Source of the DNA: Eremomyces bilateralis CBS 781.70
Lineage: Eukaryota; Ascomycota; Dothideomycetes; Eremomycetales; Eremomycetaceae
DNA: 64,000 bases
Reading direction: 5' to 3'
Assembly (NCBI RefSeq): GCF_010015585.1
Contig: NW_022985110.1
Coordinates: 21,780 to 85,779, forward strand
Below, one piece after another: positions 44,357 through 53,783 of this stretch. The notes under the pieces are model-generated. The model was not told where the DNA came from. It was given only the letters and a program-made list of their open reading frames with translations, and did not search any database. The position numbers and the translations under genes were made by a program. How positions within the stretch are numbered: position 1 is the first letter of the stretch; every line of letters starts with the position of its first letter.

Positions 44357-46957
44357 ATGTTTCGGAATCCTCGAGAGAATGCTCTTCGTCCTCCCTCAAA
44401 GCATATTCGTCCTTCCATAGGTCGACCACCTTCTCCCATGCGGGGTTTCACGCAAAGCCAACTCGATCCCTCTTCTGCTTCGGCCCCGAAATCCGCTCCA
44501 TTATCCAGCCCGAGAACAACCCACATGCCTACCGTCCAACCCAAACCGACTCCATTACAAGTCCGGCCTCCCCCCAAGTCGAATCCTATGTTCAAACCCC
44601 GAGACCACTCAAAATCCAAGGTCAGGCAGAACGGCAATATTCTATCGTTCTTCAAAAAAGCCGAGGAGAAGGCGACTGCTCTCTTTGTTCCAGGGGCGTC
44701 TCGAGACGTGGATCAATCTGCCGTTCCTTCATTCGAAGATACTCCTATCCCCATCGAACGGTACAACGAATGTAATGGAAGTGTCAAAAGACGAAAGACA
44801 GGCACTGAGGGATCGACGGAGCCGAGCATCTCAGCTTCCCAAAGCACGGCTGCTGAAAGCGCTTCCGACCGGAACGTTGAGGGAGAACATAAAAATACCC
44901 CTTCAAAACGAAACGGAAGCCTTGGTTATCACAGGTCCCGTCGAGGGCCATTTGCATTAGACAGTGACAGCGAAGACGATGGATACGAGGAGGGAGGAAG
45001 CATTGGCGAGAGGGCTGAAGGCCTAATGGGGCAGAATATTGATCAGGCCGTTCCCCCACCTGGAAATTCCTGCGACGATGAATCACAGCGGGCATTCAAA
45101 AATTTACATCGCGACACTGTAAATGAGAAATATAGGAAAGATCATGTTGGCGAAATTGAAGCAGAGCTGAACGATGACGATTGGTTTGATGGCGTACCTC
45201 CTGAGGGCATACAAGAAGAATGGTCGGACATAGAACCAAAAGAGTTGAACGAGGAAGGGGATGAGGCATCAGTCTTTCCGGAGAACCTGGCATGTCCAAT
45301 ATGTGCTTGCAGCTTAGAACGATCTTCCCCTGAACAAGCATCCATTCATGTCAACAGCTGCCTCGACAGACCCTCAGCCGGAGAGCCGAACGAACCAAAA
45401 CCCGAGTCTGATTCTAAGGATATCCCATCTCCCCGGATCGTTCGCCCTCCCAAACCGGCTCAACGAAGTCCTTTCACACCTGGACTCCTTGGGCCAAAGG
45501 ATAGCTCGGCGTTCACGAAAATCATGTCCAGTCATGCTGAGAATACTGCGTGGAAAAATGCAGCCGTGGCAGAATCCGCGTCCAAAGGAAGACCTTCTTA
45601 TCAGCGGACGTGTCCGTTTTACAAGATCATCCCCGGGTTCTCTATTTGCGTTGATGCGTTCCGATACGGGGCCGTACAAGGGTGCGAGGCATATTTTCTG
45701 AGCCATTTCCATAGCGACCACTACATTGGGCTGACTGCTAGTTGGAATCACGGCCCGATCTACTGCAGCAAAGTCACGGGAAACTTGGTTCGTCAACAGC
45801 TTAAAGTCAACCCGAAGTATATCATCGACTTGGAGTTCGAGAAGCGGGCAAGCGTCCCAAATACAAACGGGGTATCTGTCACCATGATACCAGCAAACCA
45901 CTGTCCCGGGAGTTCTCTGTTCTTGTTTGAAAAGGTCTCCACGAAAGCCAGTCGTAGTCGAACGCAACGCATCTTGCACTGCGGCGACTTTCGAGCCTCT
46001 CGTGAACAGCTCGAACACCCTCTCCTCAGATCCGATGTCCTAGATCCGGTGTCTGGCTCGGTTCGGCAACAGAAAATTGATGTGTGCTACCTGGATACAA
46101 CCTACCTGAACCCACGATACGCCTTCCCAGATCAGTCTGAAGTCATATCCGTATGCGCAGAAATGTGTGCAAGTCTTAGCAAGGAGAAAAAAGACCTCCG
46201 CGATGGCTGGGAACAAGTTAAGCGCGGAAAGGCGGACAAACGCATGGAGGCATTCATTCAAAGGAATCCACAGGAGCCTGGCCACAAACCATTACCCCGA
46301 GATGAGTCGAGAGGAAAGCTTCTCGTGGTGGTCGGAACTTACAGCATTGGAAAAGAGCGCCTGTGCGTTGGGATTGCACGGGCGCTGGGGAGTAAGATCT
46401 TTGCTCCGGCCGCGAAACGACGAATCTGTGGCTGCCTGGAAGACCCAGAGCTTTCATCGCTTCTCACCAAAGATCCTAAAGACGCTCAAGTGCATATGGT
46501 GCCTATGTTTGAGATCCGCTCAGACACGCTTGCGGAGTATATGGCCTCTCATGCGGGCACCTTTACTCGCGCCGTTGCATTTCGTCCAACAGGCTGGACA
46601 TATCGACCTCCAGGTTTCCGGTCTACCGACTCTCCCACTGTCCCGAACGTACTGTTTGGAGACACTTGGAAAACGAGTTTTTCCTTGAAAGATCTAGTAG
46701 CTCAGAGAGGAAGCACTGAGAATGTCGGTTGCTTCGGCGTACCATACTCCGAGCACAGCTCGTTTAGAGAGCTGACCATTTTTTGCTGCGCATTGAATAT
46801 TGACCGAATCATACCAACGGTCAATGTCGGAGATCCCAAGAGCCGGGAGCGAATGAAGGCATGGTTGGACAAGTGTGCTGCTTTCTCACAGCGAAATCCG
46901 GACTCATTTCTACGCATAGCAGAATGTATGAGCAGGGGTGGCAATGGCAACGTTTGA
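44357..46957 (+). CDS. PSO2: DNA interstrand-crosslink repair nuclease Pso2/SNM1
   Basis: Single exon, 866 aa from ATG 44357; the frame is open to a TTG at 44327. Pso2/SNM1A is a nuclear 5'-3' exonuclease of the metallo-beta-lactamase/beta-CASP group that digests past interstrand crosslinks. Seen: disordered Pro/Ser-rich N terminus, a PIP-box-like NGNILSFF at residues 92-99 for PCNA binding, a UBZ4-type ubiquitin finger with Cys313, Cys316, His331 and Cys335, the metal motif HFHSDH at residues 450-455, ANHCPGSSLFLFE, HCGDFRA, VVGTYSIGKERL, and C-terminal DRMBL sequence VPYSEHSSFRELTIF. All catalytic motifs are intact. Human SNM1A has the same order (UBZ4 and PIP before the nuclease). Confidence 0.94.
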   Translation: MFRNPRENALRPPSKHIRPSIGRPPSPMRGFTQSQLDPSSASAPKSAPLSSPRTTHMPTVQPKPTPLQVRPPPKSNPMFKPRDHSKSKVRQNGNILSFFKKAEEKATALFVPGASRDVDQSAVPSFEDTPIPIERYNECNGSVKRRKTGTEGSTEPSISASQSTAAESASDRNVEGEHKNTPSKRNGSLGYHRSRRGPFALDSDSEDDGYEEGGSIGERAEGLMGQNIDQAVPPPGNSCDDESQRAFKNLHRDTVNEKYRKDHVGEIEAELNDDDWFDGVPPEGIQEEWSDIEPKELNEEGDEASVFPENLACPICACSLERSSPEQASIHVNSCLDRPSAGEPNEPKPESDSKDIPSPRIVRPPKPAQRSPFTPGLLGPKDSSAFTKIMSSHAENTAWKNAAVAESASKGRPSYQRTCPFYKIIPGFSICVDAFRYGAVQGCEAYFLSHFHSDHYIGLTASWNHGPIYCSKVTGNLVRQQLKVNPKYIIDLEFEKRASVPNTNGVSVTMIPANHCPGSSLFLFEKVSTKASRSRTQRILHCGDFRASREQLEHPLLRSDVLDPVSGSVRQQKIDVCYLDTTYLNPRYAFPDQSEVISVCAEMCASLSKEKKDLRDGWEQVKRGKADKRMEAFIQRNPQEPGHKPLPRDESRGKLLVVVGTYSIGKERLCVGIARALGSKIFAPAAKRRICGCLEDPELSSLLTKDPKDAQVHMVPMFEIRSDTLAEYMASHAGTFTRAVAFRPTGWTYRPPGFRSTDSPTVPNVLFGDTWKTSFSLKDLVAQRGSTENVGCFGVPYSEHSSFRELTIFCCALNIDRIIPTVNVGDPKSRERMKAWLDKCAAFSQRNPDSFLRIAECMSRGGNGNV

Positions 46958-47072
46958 AAACGTTCGGAATGAAATAGCATAAACGACGTCAGCCGAATCT
47001 ATGTGAATATGTACAGTGGCCAACAACTGTAGAATGTATCGTCTCCCACTAACATGCCATTGTACCTGTGCC

Positions 47073-47764
47073 TCATGATAACCTCTCCCGTGCGGCGGCT
47101 TCCTCTCTTGCTCGCATGTTGCTTGCAATCTTCGCATCCACCTCTCGGCTTTTTATCTCGTAATGCTCAACCAGCTTATCCAGGTTAATACCATGTCCGG
47201 CAGGGACGTTGTAGGGTGAGCCGGCATTGAAGACCCTATCAAAACCCAATTAGTTTGTTTCTCCTGAGAACCGTTGATTCGGAAATATGATGTCCCTGAG
47301 AGAGCAACGGTATCAACAATAGAAGCTAGCGGACGTACTCTGCACCGTTCAATTCACTTGGACCCCGGTACTTCGAGTTGACAATGATGTTCCTGTCCTC
47401 TCGTGCTTGCTGGATGTAGGCCGACCTCAACGCATTCGTCTCCGCCCATTTATTCTGCCAATGCCCGTATGATTCGATCCATCGCGTAATGAAGGGTTTC
47501 TCGCCGGATGCGAGAATGTTGTACAGGAGAGCTCCGGTGGGAATCGCTGCAAGCGTAACCCAAAATCCTTTCTGTCTTATTGTTAGCGATGATATACACA
47601 GGACACAATATGAGCAAGGTGCCTAAGCATACCCCGAGGGACTCGTTCACGGGCTCGGAATGATGGGATCCATGACTGTCGCCGGCGAATCGACGAGTAG
47701 TTCTTGGGAGTAGAGATCGGGTCTGTTGAAAGGCTTTCCAGCCTGAATTGGCAAGGGGTCTCAT
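47073..47764 (-). CDS. NADH:ubiquinone oxidoreductase 17.8-kDa subunit (complex I)
   Basis: Exons on the minus strand 47764-47633, 47571-47339 and 47235-47073; 175 aa. It is an accessory membrane subunit of mitochondrial complex I, known from Neurospora as the 17.8-kDa subunit. Seen: an Arg-rich presequence (SLLPRTTRRFAGD), His-rich SHGSHHSEPVNESLG, one membrane helix spanning the first splice site (KGFWVTLAAIPTGALLYNIL), then WIESYGHWQNKW, the conserved FNAGSPYNVPAGHG and a charged C-terminal helix. Introns are 61 nt and 103 nt. The raw open frames hide the gene because each intron shifts it. Divergent from the unknown gene at 48541, over a promoter with four CACGTG boxes. Confidence 0.9.
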
Positions 47765-48540
47765 CGTTGCATTTCAAGCCAAGGATGAACGACAATCGCG
47801 ACAAAGGGGATCTGTCGAGGGCAATTAATGGAAGCAATTGAGACGCACATCCAACTCATTCCCACCAGTTACAGTTCCACGAAGTTGAGGTTTGGGTGTT
47901 GCGCACGTGACGAGGGGTGAGCTTAATGCTGTCACGTGCAGATTAGATCCATGACTACTGTAGTACTGTTTAGAACATCTCCAAGTCGGAAGTCTTTACA
48001 GTTTATGGAGCACGGAATACACCGCACGGGTTTCCTCATCGGGCTTGATTTCATTTTAACCAGAAGGGTATTATGGATCATCAGAAGATGGTGGTTCTTT
48101 AGACATCCTTCTGGTCTGGTAAACTGCGTATCAATATTGACAAGATGGGAACAAGACCGAGGGAATATTACGGTAAGGTAGAGACCCGATTATTACATAA
48201 TTCCACCATAGCAAGGATTATAGCGCACGTGACTCCACACGTGACGGGTCATACGCCACACAAACCGTCCAGTCACGTTCCAAAGCTGCAATTCTTTTGC
48301 TGTGAGAAATGTGACGCATCGAATCTGACGATCCAATCCCTACCCACACCATAACTGTATAGACGATACAGACGATACAGTCTACAGACATACCGTATCA
48401 ACCTGTGCTACGGGATCCACCATCCGATGCTTTTCCACATTCCGACCGACAATGTTCTGATCCCTCCTGACTCACCGTCACCAATGCCCGCATAGTCGGA
48501 TTGACCGTCCAAACGTTGCGACTTGGGAGTCCAGCCGGAG
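47765..48540. promoter_or_regulatory. Divergent promoter with four CACGTG boxes
   Basis: 776 bp between the complex I subunit gene and the unknown gene at 48541. CACGTG occurs at 47904-47909, 47933-47938, 48226-48231 and 48238-48243, three of them as CACGTGAC/GTCACGTG forms. Such sites are bound by bHLH factors like Cbf1 in fungi. A 9-bp direct repeat AGACGATAC lies at 48361-48378. Confidence 0.65.
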
Positions 48541-49770
48541 ATGCCACCCTCATCTTCCCTTCCACCTTCCGCCTCCGCCATATCGCATACATCTCCCAGC
48601 CCACCATCCACGTCAAGGTCCTCAACAGGAACCGATTCGATCCCTCCCAGCTCTACCCCTCGTCCGCAATCAACTCCCACAGAATCCAAATCCGCCTCGC
48701 CCTCGAGTAGACAGTCGCAAACACCATCGCCACCACGACCTCCAGTATCGCCTTTGACTCCCACCGCGAAGTTGGCGTCTTTGGCGCCCTTAATCACTAA
48801 CCCCAATCCGACCACACTGAGCACTGAGCGTGCATCAGACACGGAAAGCTCATTGCTAGGGCGGTGCTCTCGACCAACACCTCCGGACGTGGAATGGATA
48901 ACACAACCAACCCCTATGGCCGTTGACGAATCCGAGAATCCCGATGCCATCGCCGTCAAGGCCGCAATATCGGTCTTGCAGATCCAACGGGCAAAGGCGC
49001 AAAAGGATATCCAATCCCTAGCTCGTATCCGCGACCGCGCAGTCGATGATCCCGTGGAGTTTGCGCAAGCTATGCAGCAACGAGCACGAAGTGGCCGTGG
49101 TGAAGAGTCTCTTCTGGATCCGACACTGGACGATTGGAAGGACGAAGAAAGTACTACAGGTGACGATGTTGCGATGACAGGCGCGGAAGAATATGGAGAG
49201 AGTCCAGTCGACAGCAACCTCCCAGCACGACCAGGTTCAGATGCCACCTTTTCGGAGCTTCCTCGACCGCAAAATGTGGTTCGATGTCCAGCCATCAACT
49301 GGGGCAAATATGGCATTGTCGGTACCACCTTCGACAAGATGCATGCGGAGCAACTCGCTCGGCCGACTCTCAACGAACCGATTATGCTTACACCTTTTGA
49401 TCCGTCATCACCGAATGTATCAACGTCCCACGCCAGTCAGTCCGGCGCCAGTCATCGATCATCATTAGCAACACCAGGGGCAGTTGGTCCTTTTCACCCT
49501 GATGAGGGTAATAGTCCGCTTCCATCATCAGGTCACGATTTCTCCAAAGGAACGCACCCGCTATTGAAGCAGCAGTTCGACTATTTCGGGCGAGCCCCAG
49601 CCCATGTGCTTGCCGGCCCGGTCGACCCTATGGAGACAGCCGAGCAAGAGCGCGTGGGTATGAAGGTCGGGGGTTGGGGGAATCTGCCGCCCAGTGCCTT
49701 GCACGGCGCGCACCCCAACGGACGATCCGTGGGGAAAGACGGGCGAAAACCTGCCAAGAAAGGCAATTAG
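48541..49770 (+). CDS. Unknown protein with disordered N terminus
   Basis: Single exon, 409 aa from ATG 48541. I do not recognise a named family. The N-terminal ~130 residues are Ser/Pro/Thr-rich, probably disordered. A helical segment follows (AVKAAISVLQIQRAKAQKDIQSLARIRDRA, shown in pieces: AAISVLQIQRAK and IQSLARIRDRAVDDP). The most protein-like core is RCPAINWGKYGIVGTTFDKMH with AEQLARPTLNEPIMLTPFDP after it, and a C-terminal tail rich in Gly/Pro ends GRKPAKKGN. The core resembles a motif I associate with uncharacterised fungal proteins, without function. A 321-codon antisense frame exists here but shows no such motif. Divergent from the complex I gene. Confidence 0.72.
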   Translation: MPPSSSLPPSASAISHTSPSPPSTSRSSTGTDSIPPSSTPRPQSTPTESKSASPSSRQSQTPSPPRPPVSPLTPTAKLASLAPLITNPNPTTLSTERASDTESSLLGRCSRPTPPDVEWITQPTPMAVDESENPDAIAVKAAISVLQIQRAKAQKDIQSLARIRDRAVDDPVEFAQAMQQRARSGRGEESLLDPTLDDWKDEESTTGDDVAMTGAEEYGESPVDSNLPARPGSDATFSELPRPQNVVRCPAINWGKYGIVGTTFDKMHAEQLARPTLNEPIMLTPFDPSSPNVSTSHASQSGASHRSSLATPGAVGPFHPDEGNSPLPSSGHDFSKGTHPLLKQQFDYFGRAPAHVLAGPVDPMETAEQERVGMKVGGWGNLPPSALHGAHPNGRSVGKDGRKPAKKGN

Positions 49771-50047
49771 AACATCACGGCACGGGACTATCTACATTTA
49801 CGAGGCGTACGATTGACTTTTCAAGTCAGGGCTGATGTGTATGATTCATACGAATGATGAAATCGACCGGAGTAACACAGAGGGCTGCATTATTGGAGTT
49901 GAATAGATTGGTCGGCTCTCTTCGGAGCTAGCTTGTACTATGCATTGGAAGTGAGATTATTAGTTGGTTCAACGGAACCTGATATGGCCGTCAATAGAGC
50001 TATGTTCCACGAAATCATCCAGGGCTTGTCCATCAGTCACTCAATCT

Positions 50048-51021
50048 TTATCCTTCCTTGACCACTTGCGTCCTCCTTCGTCTTCCAACAATGCATCCTC
50101 CACACCAGATGATAGCCGATAGAAACATGAGTCCAGTTGCCGCCCATGAAATCCCCAAGAATTTGGCACCCTGCTTTGCTTCGATCCCGATATTCTCTCC
50201 GTACTTGTTGATGACATTCGTGCCTTTGACGATCAGTGTAGTCGTAATCGCGGAAGCGATGCCGTAGGCTAGGAAAGCCAGCATTGCAATGACAAGGTTA
50301 ACGAGCGCAGCCACTCGGCCCCGCCCTACACCTCGACCAGAACTGATAATAAACCAGAGGGGAAAGATCATTGCGAAGAATGAGAGGGCGATTCCGATAC
50401 AGAATAAAATGAATGCAGCTTGAAACAACCCTGCCAACGCATCCAGTCCATTTTGAAGCTCATCGGGAAATCGGAGGTCGTCCAAACTGATGTCGATACC
50501 GCTCTTGTTAAGGGTCTCCTCGAGAATATCGGCGAGGTCGAAGCTGAACGATGCTGTACGGTTGGAGCACTCGGTAACGTTTTTATCAAAATCCGATTCC
50601 AACAAGGTGGCATTCGGCACGCTGTTCGGGCCATACGACCCTGTGCAATAATCCATCATGTGGACCGAATAGAAATCATTGATGCCAAGCTCCTCAGTGA
50701 GGTCGGTTATACCAGCATCAATCTTATCATCAATCCATCCGGTGACACGGTCGGTCACATTACTCAGAAGGCCGCTTAGTAGACCATCTGAGCCCTCGTT
50801 GCTCGGCGTGGGGTTTAGATCAATCAGATTCTGCAGCATCTGGGACGTGTTCACCTGCAAGCATATTAGAAAAGTGGTATGTCAAGGCTACGGTGTTAAC
50901 TTACATTGATGAGATCATAGTCCTCCATGACATCTGGCTGGCTTCCTGCAAAGATGCAGAGGAACCCTAGGACGCATGCTACGATAGACGCAAGTATGGG
51001 AAATAGTCCAAGCCACCTCAT
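50048..51021 (-). CDS. Sur7/PalI-like four-pass membrane protein
   Basis: Exons on the minus strand 51021-50905 and 50854-50048; 307 aa. The first exon (MRWLGLFPILASIVACVLGF) supplies the N-terminal membrane segment and is joined by a 50-nt GTAAGT...GCAG intron. A ~130-residue extracellular loop follows with candidate N-glycosylation sites (NATL, NVTE, NRTA) and two cysteines around YCTGSYGP and TECSNRT, the claudin-like pattern of Sur7 relatives. Three more membrane segments lie near residues 190, 225 and 275, and a basic cytosolic tail RRRRTQVVKEG closes it. Such proteins sit in eisosomes or the cortical plasma membrane, or act in pH signalling (PalI/Rim9). Which subgroup this is cannot be settled here. 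Confidence 0.75.
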
Positions 51022-52384
51022 CCTGGCTAAATACGACAACAGAATCCCAGATCACAGAGAAAGCAACGGAAATGTAAAAATAGAAAGTGATATGATCGTA
51101 TAGTCTAGAGATCCAAATAAGAGAAGAGCTTGGAGACAGCGAGACTCAAAGAAGGCGAACGCTGCAACGGCAGGATGAGCATTCCAAGGCAAACAATCAA
51201 AGGGACGAATAGCAGCAGAGAGTAGTAGGTACGGACTTCAGCCGACACAAAGGATTAGGGGAGCTGATTGGAGTTTCTTGACTCAACGATACGTATGGTA
51301 GAACAGTTAGTGATGCAGTTAGCCTCCTCTATCACTTGAAATTGGGGAGTTGGTTGGCGATATATAGGCCATGGCAAGCATTCTGCTACGACCCATTTCA
51401 ACCACGTCCAGGAAAGGTAGCGAGTGGCTGCGGCAGGGATAGGCCATGGCTACGCAATCATCACGGTTTTGTGTCGGCTTTGCAGTAGATGAGGTTATGG
51501 TATTCGTTGGCCGAAGCAATCGACGAGGTTGGGCAAGCAACAGAATCCTGATGGAATAGGAATCCAGTTGGGAGTTGGGAGTCAAGCGCTGGATGTGGAA
51601 TTCTATGAAACGTCATAGGCTTGGCAAAGCCTTTCATTCGGTGGCTACCTGCACGTGACAAGGACTGACAACAGTGGCTTCAGGGGAAGAGCGCTGGTTG
51701 GTCGCTTCCAACATCGATCCTCAACCAACGATCAACGACAAACATCTCGGGCGGCTCCATTTCCTTGAAAGAATTTTGAAAGTTGAATCATGCACCGGGG
51801 AAAAACCAAGGTTTGCATCCAGTTCCCAGCGTGATTTGAAACCCTTCTCCAACACTATTGGATTGAACAGGAAGCCAGCCAGCGATCGACGGACATGCCA
51901 CGCGTCTTGCACCACCCTGGATTTTCCCTTTATCACAGGCTGACAGTCTAATATTGATGCATACACCGTCAGTATATAGCTAAGTACCTAGGTATATGTC
52001 TTTTGCCTGAAGAATGTGATCACGCAGACTGGAACCGTGTAGCTGATGTATTGTGTATCGTGGGGGCATATGCTGATCCAGTATTGCGAAGGGGGATTCC
52101 GCAATTTGGAACCATCTTCCAAGGTTGACGTGCCCCATGGTTCCATTCCACTCAACCATAAACATCCTGCCTAACCGGATATCTTCGTACGATCATACGC
52201 TTGCCCGTGCCTTGACCGTTGTTCCCATGATTCAGTCGCTCCATTTAGTTTCTAATGTCCTCCACCCTCGGCATCACCACGTGGCAAAAAATACTCCAGC
52301 CGAAGAAGCTTCTATGCCAACGTCGTTCGTAGACGTATTCATCATTCACTGCTGACATCTTCCAATATATATGGTATCCGGGTT
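51022..52384. other. Intergenic upstream of the Sur7-like gene
   Basis: 1.36 kb. It contains a CACGTG box at 51652-51657 and a perfect palindrome TACCTAGGTA at 51985-51994. No open frame looks like a gene. Confidence 0.5.
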
Positions 52385-52840
52385 TCAAGGAATGTCCGGT
52401 GCCATCCCTCTGTCACATGCACTGCATACGACAACCCCATCTGGCCCAGATTCTTTGCAGCAAGATGAACATACGGACATGTCACATCCTGCCTCACATC
52501 CCCTCATGCAAATCTGGCAGGCCCGCTGTAGGCAGAGATCGCAATCGCGAAAGTTATTCAACTGGGACCGTAGCGTTGGTTTATGTAGGCAGATGTGGCA
52601 GGCGGACGGGGACGGCTGACGAGAAAACTCTTTGGCAGGCGCTTGAGGGAAGTGTAGTAACATGGACCGCGGAGATGGTATATGTCGTCGCAACTTCATT
52701 GGCCGGAGATATGCATCTTTTCGGGTGTATGGTTCAGAGGTGTTCATGGTTGTCGGGAAACTGAGGAACGGTTTCGATGCGGATGATGAGGTACAGGGCG
52801 GGGATTGTACGGCACCATCTGAGCCCTCGTATGGAGACAT
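52385..52840 (-). CDS. Small cysteine-rich, probable zinc-binding protein
   Basis: Single exon, 151 aa from ATG 52840. The N-terminal half is polar and basic (RKDAYLRPMKLRRH). The C-terminal half has 13 cysteines in paired CxxC-type spacing: CHICLHKPTLR, CDLCLQRACQICMRGC, VCSSCCKE and VCSACDRG, a pattern suggesting two cross-braced zinc sites similar to RING or treble-clef folds. I recall similar small fungal proteins without an assigned function. An upstream exon cannot be ruled out. The Cys spacing is too regular for chance, which is why I accept this frame over its antisense neighbours. Confidence 0.6.
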   Translation of the reverse strand: MSPYEGSDGAVQSPPCTSSSASKPFLSFPTTMNTSEPYTRKDAYLRPMKLRRHIPSPRSMLLHFPQAPAKEFSRQPSPSACHICLHKPTLRSQLNNFRDCDLCLQRACQICMRGCEAGCDMSVCSSCCKESGPDGVVVCSACDRGMAPDIP

Positions 52841-53783
52841 GGTTCGAAAGGAGCTGGAAACTAGTCAGTCCCCTTAACTCAACAAGCAATTTTTGGGACG
52901 TCGACAAACATTGGGAGAAATGGACTCTCTTCTGCATGGATTGGGCTCCGTTTCCGCTTCCCAAGACTTCCGACTTTCAGGGAGTCATCTCGAATGGAAA
53001 CCAGATATCCAAGTCGTTTCACTTCGTGAGGGGAACAGAGCGGTGAATAAGACTTGACAGGCACTTGCTGGTGCCTGAGGCTCGGGGAGACCATTGGGGT
53101 TTGCCCACTCGTGAAGGCTTAGAGAAAGGGATAACACATCTGAGAAATGGGTTGGGGAGGAAGCTCGAGGGTTTATATCGACAGGGTCTTGAGAACAAAG
53201 AGCTTCAAATCACTGTGGAAATAACACAGGAAATCGATAGTCCAACATAAGGGAAGGAAATCTGACTATACATTGGTACAACCCAATATTAAGCTATTCG
53301 GGAACTTTCTATACCTCTGGAGTACTTATTACTGTCATTCTGTAACACGTGAAGTCCCCTTAGGGATTTGAGGGAAGGTCTGTGCGGAGGGGAGCCGCTA
53401 CATGATGCGTGCCTGGGTTGGTGGGTCCTGGGAAGTGGGAATTCACGATACACATTTCACACGCCCTTCTACAAACTCCATGTAAATCCTGAGTATTCAT
53501 AGAGGAGTCTATGTTACGAAGATCCTATTCACCGATGTTCCACGCGTCCTAGCCGTACTCTCCATGGATCCATGAAGCATCAACTGTTATAAAGCCTAAA
53601 TCCTGGTATCATCGCCTAGCAACATCAAGATGGCTTGAGCTGATAGCCATCCACAGCCACAGCAGGACGGTTTCGTCATCTTGTGACATCGAGTTCCATT
53701 CGTCGGAATCTTCGGAACTCGGTTTAAGCATTCTGGACTGTCCTTTGGAGTCTTCCGACAAATTTCCCTACCTGTAGTTGTTA
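52841..53783. other. Intergenic between the Cys-rich gene and the iminopeptidase gene
   Basis: 943 bp between divergent genes, with a CACGTG box at 53346-53351. No gene supported; minus-strand frames at 52879-53094 and nearby lack protein features. Confidence 0.5.

Noticed and set aside
48408-49373. 321-codon minus-strand frame antisense to the unknown gene
   Set aside because: Ser/Gly-rich composition as expected of a shadow frame; the plus-strand frame has the compact core and ATG start.
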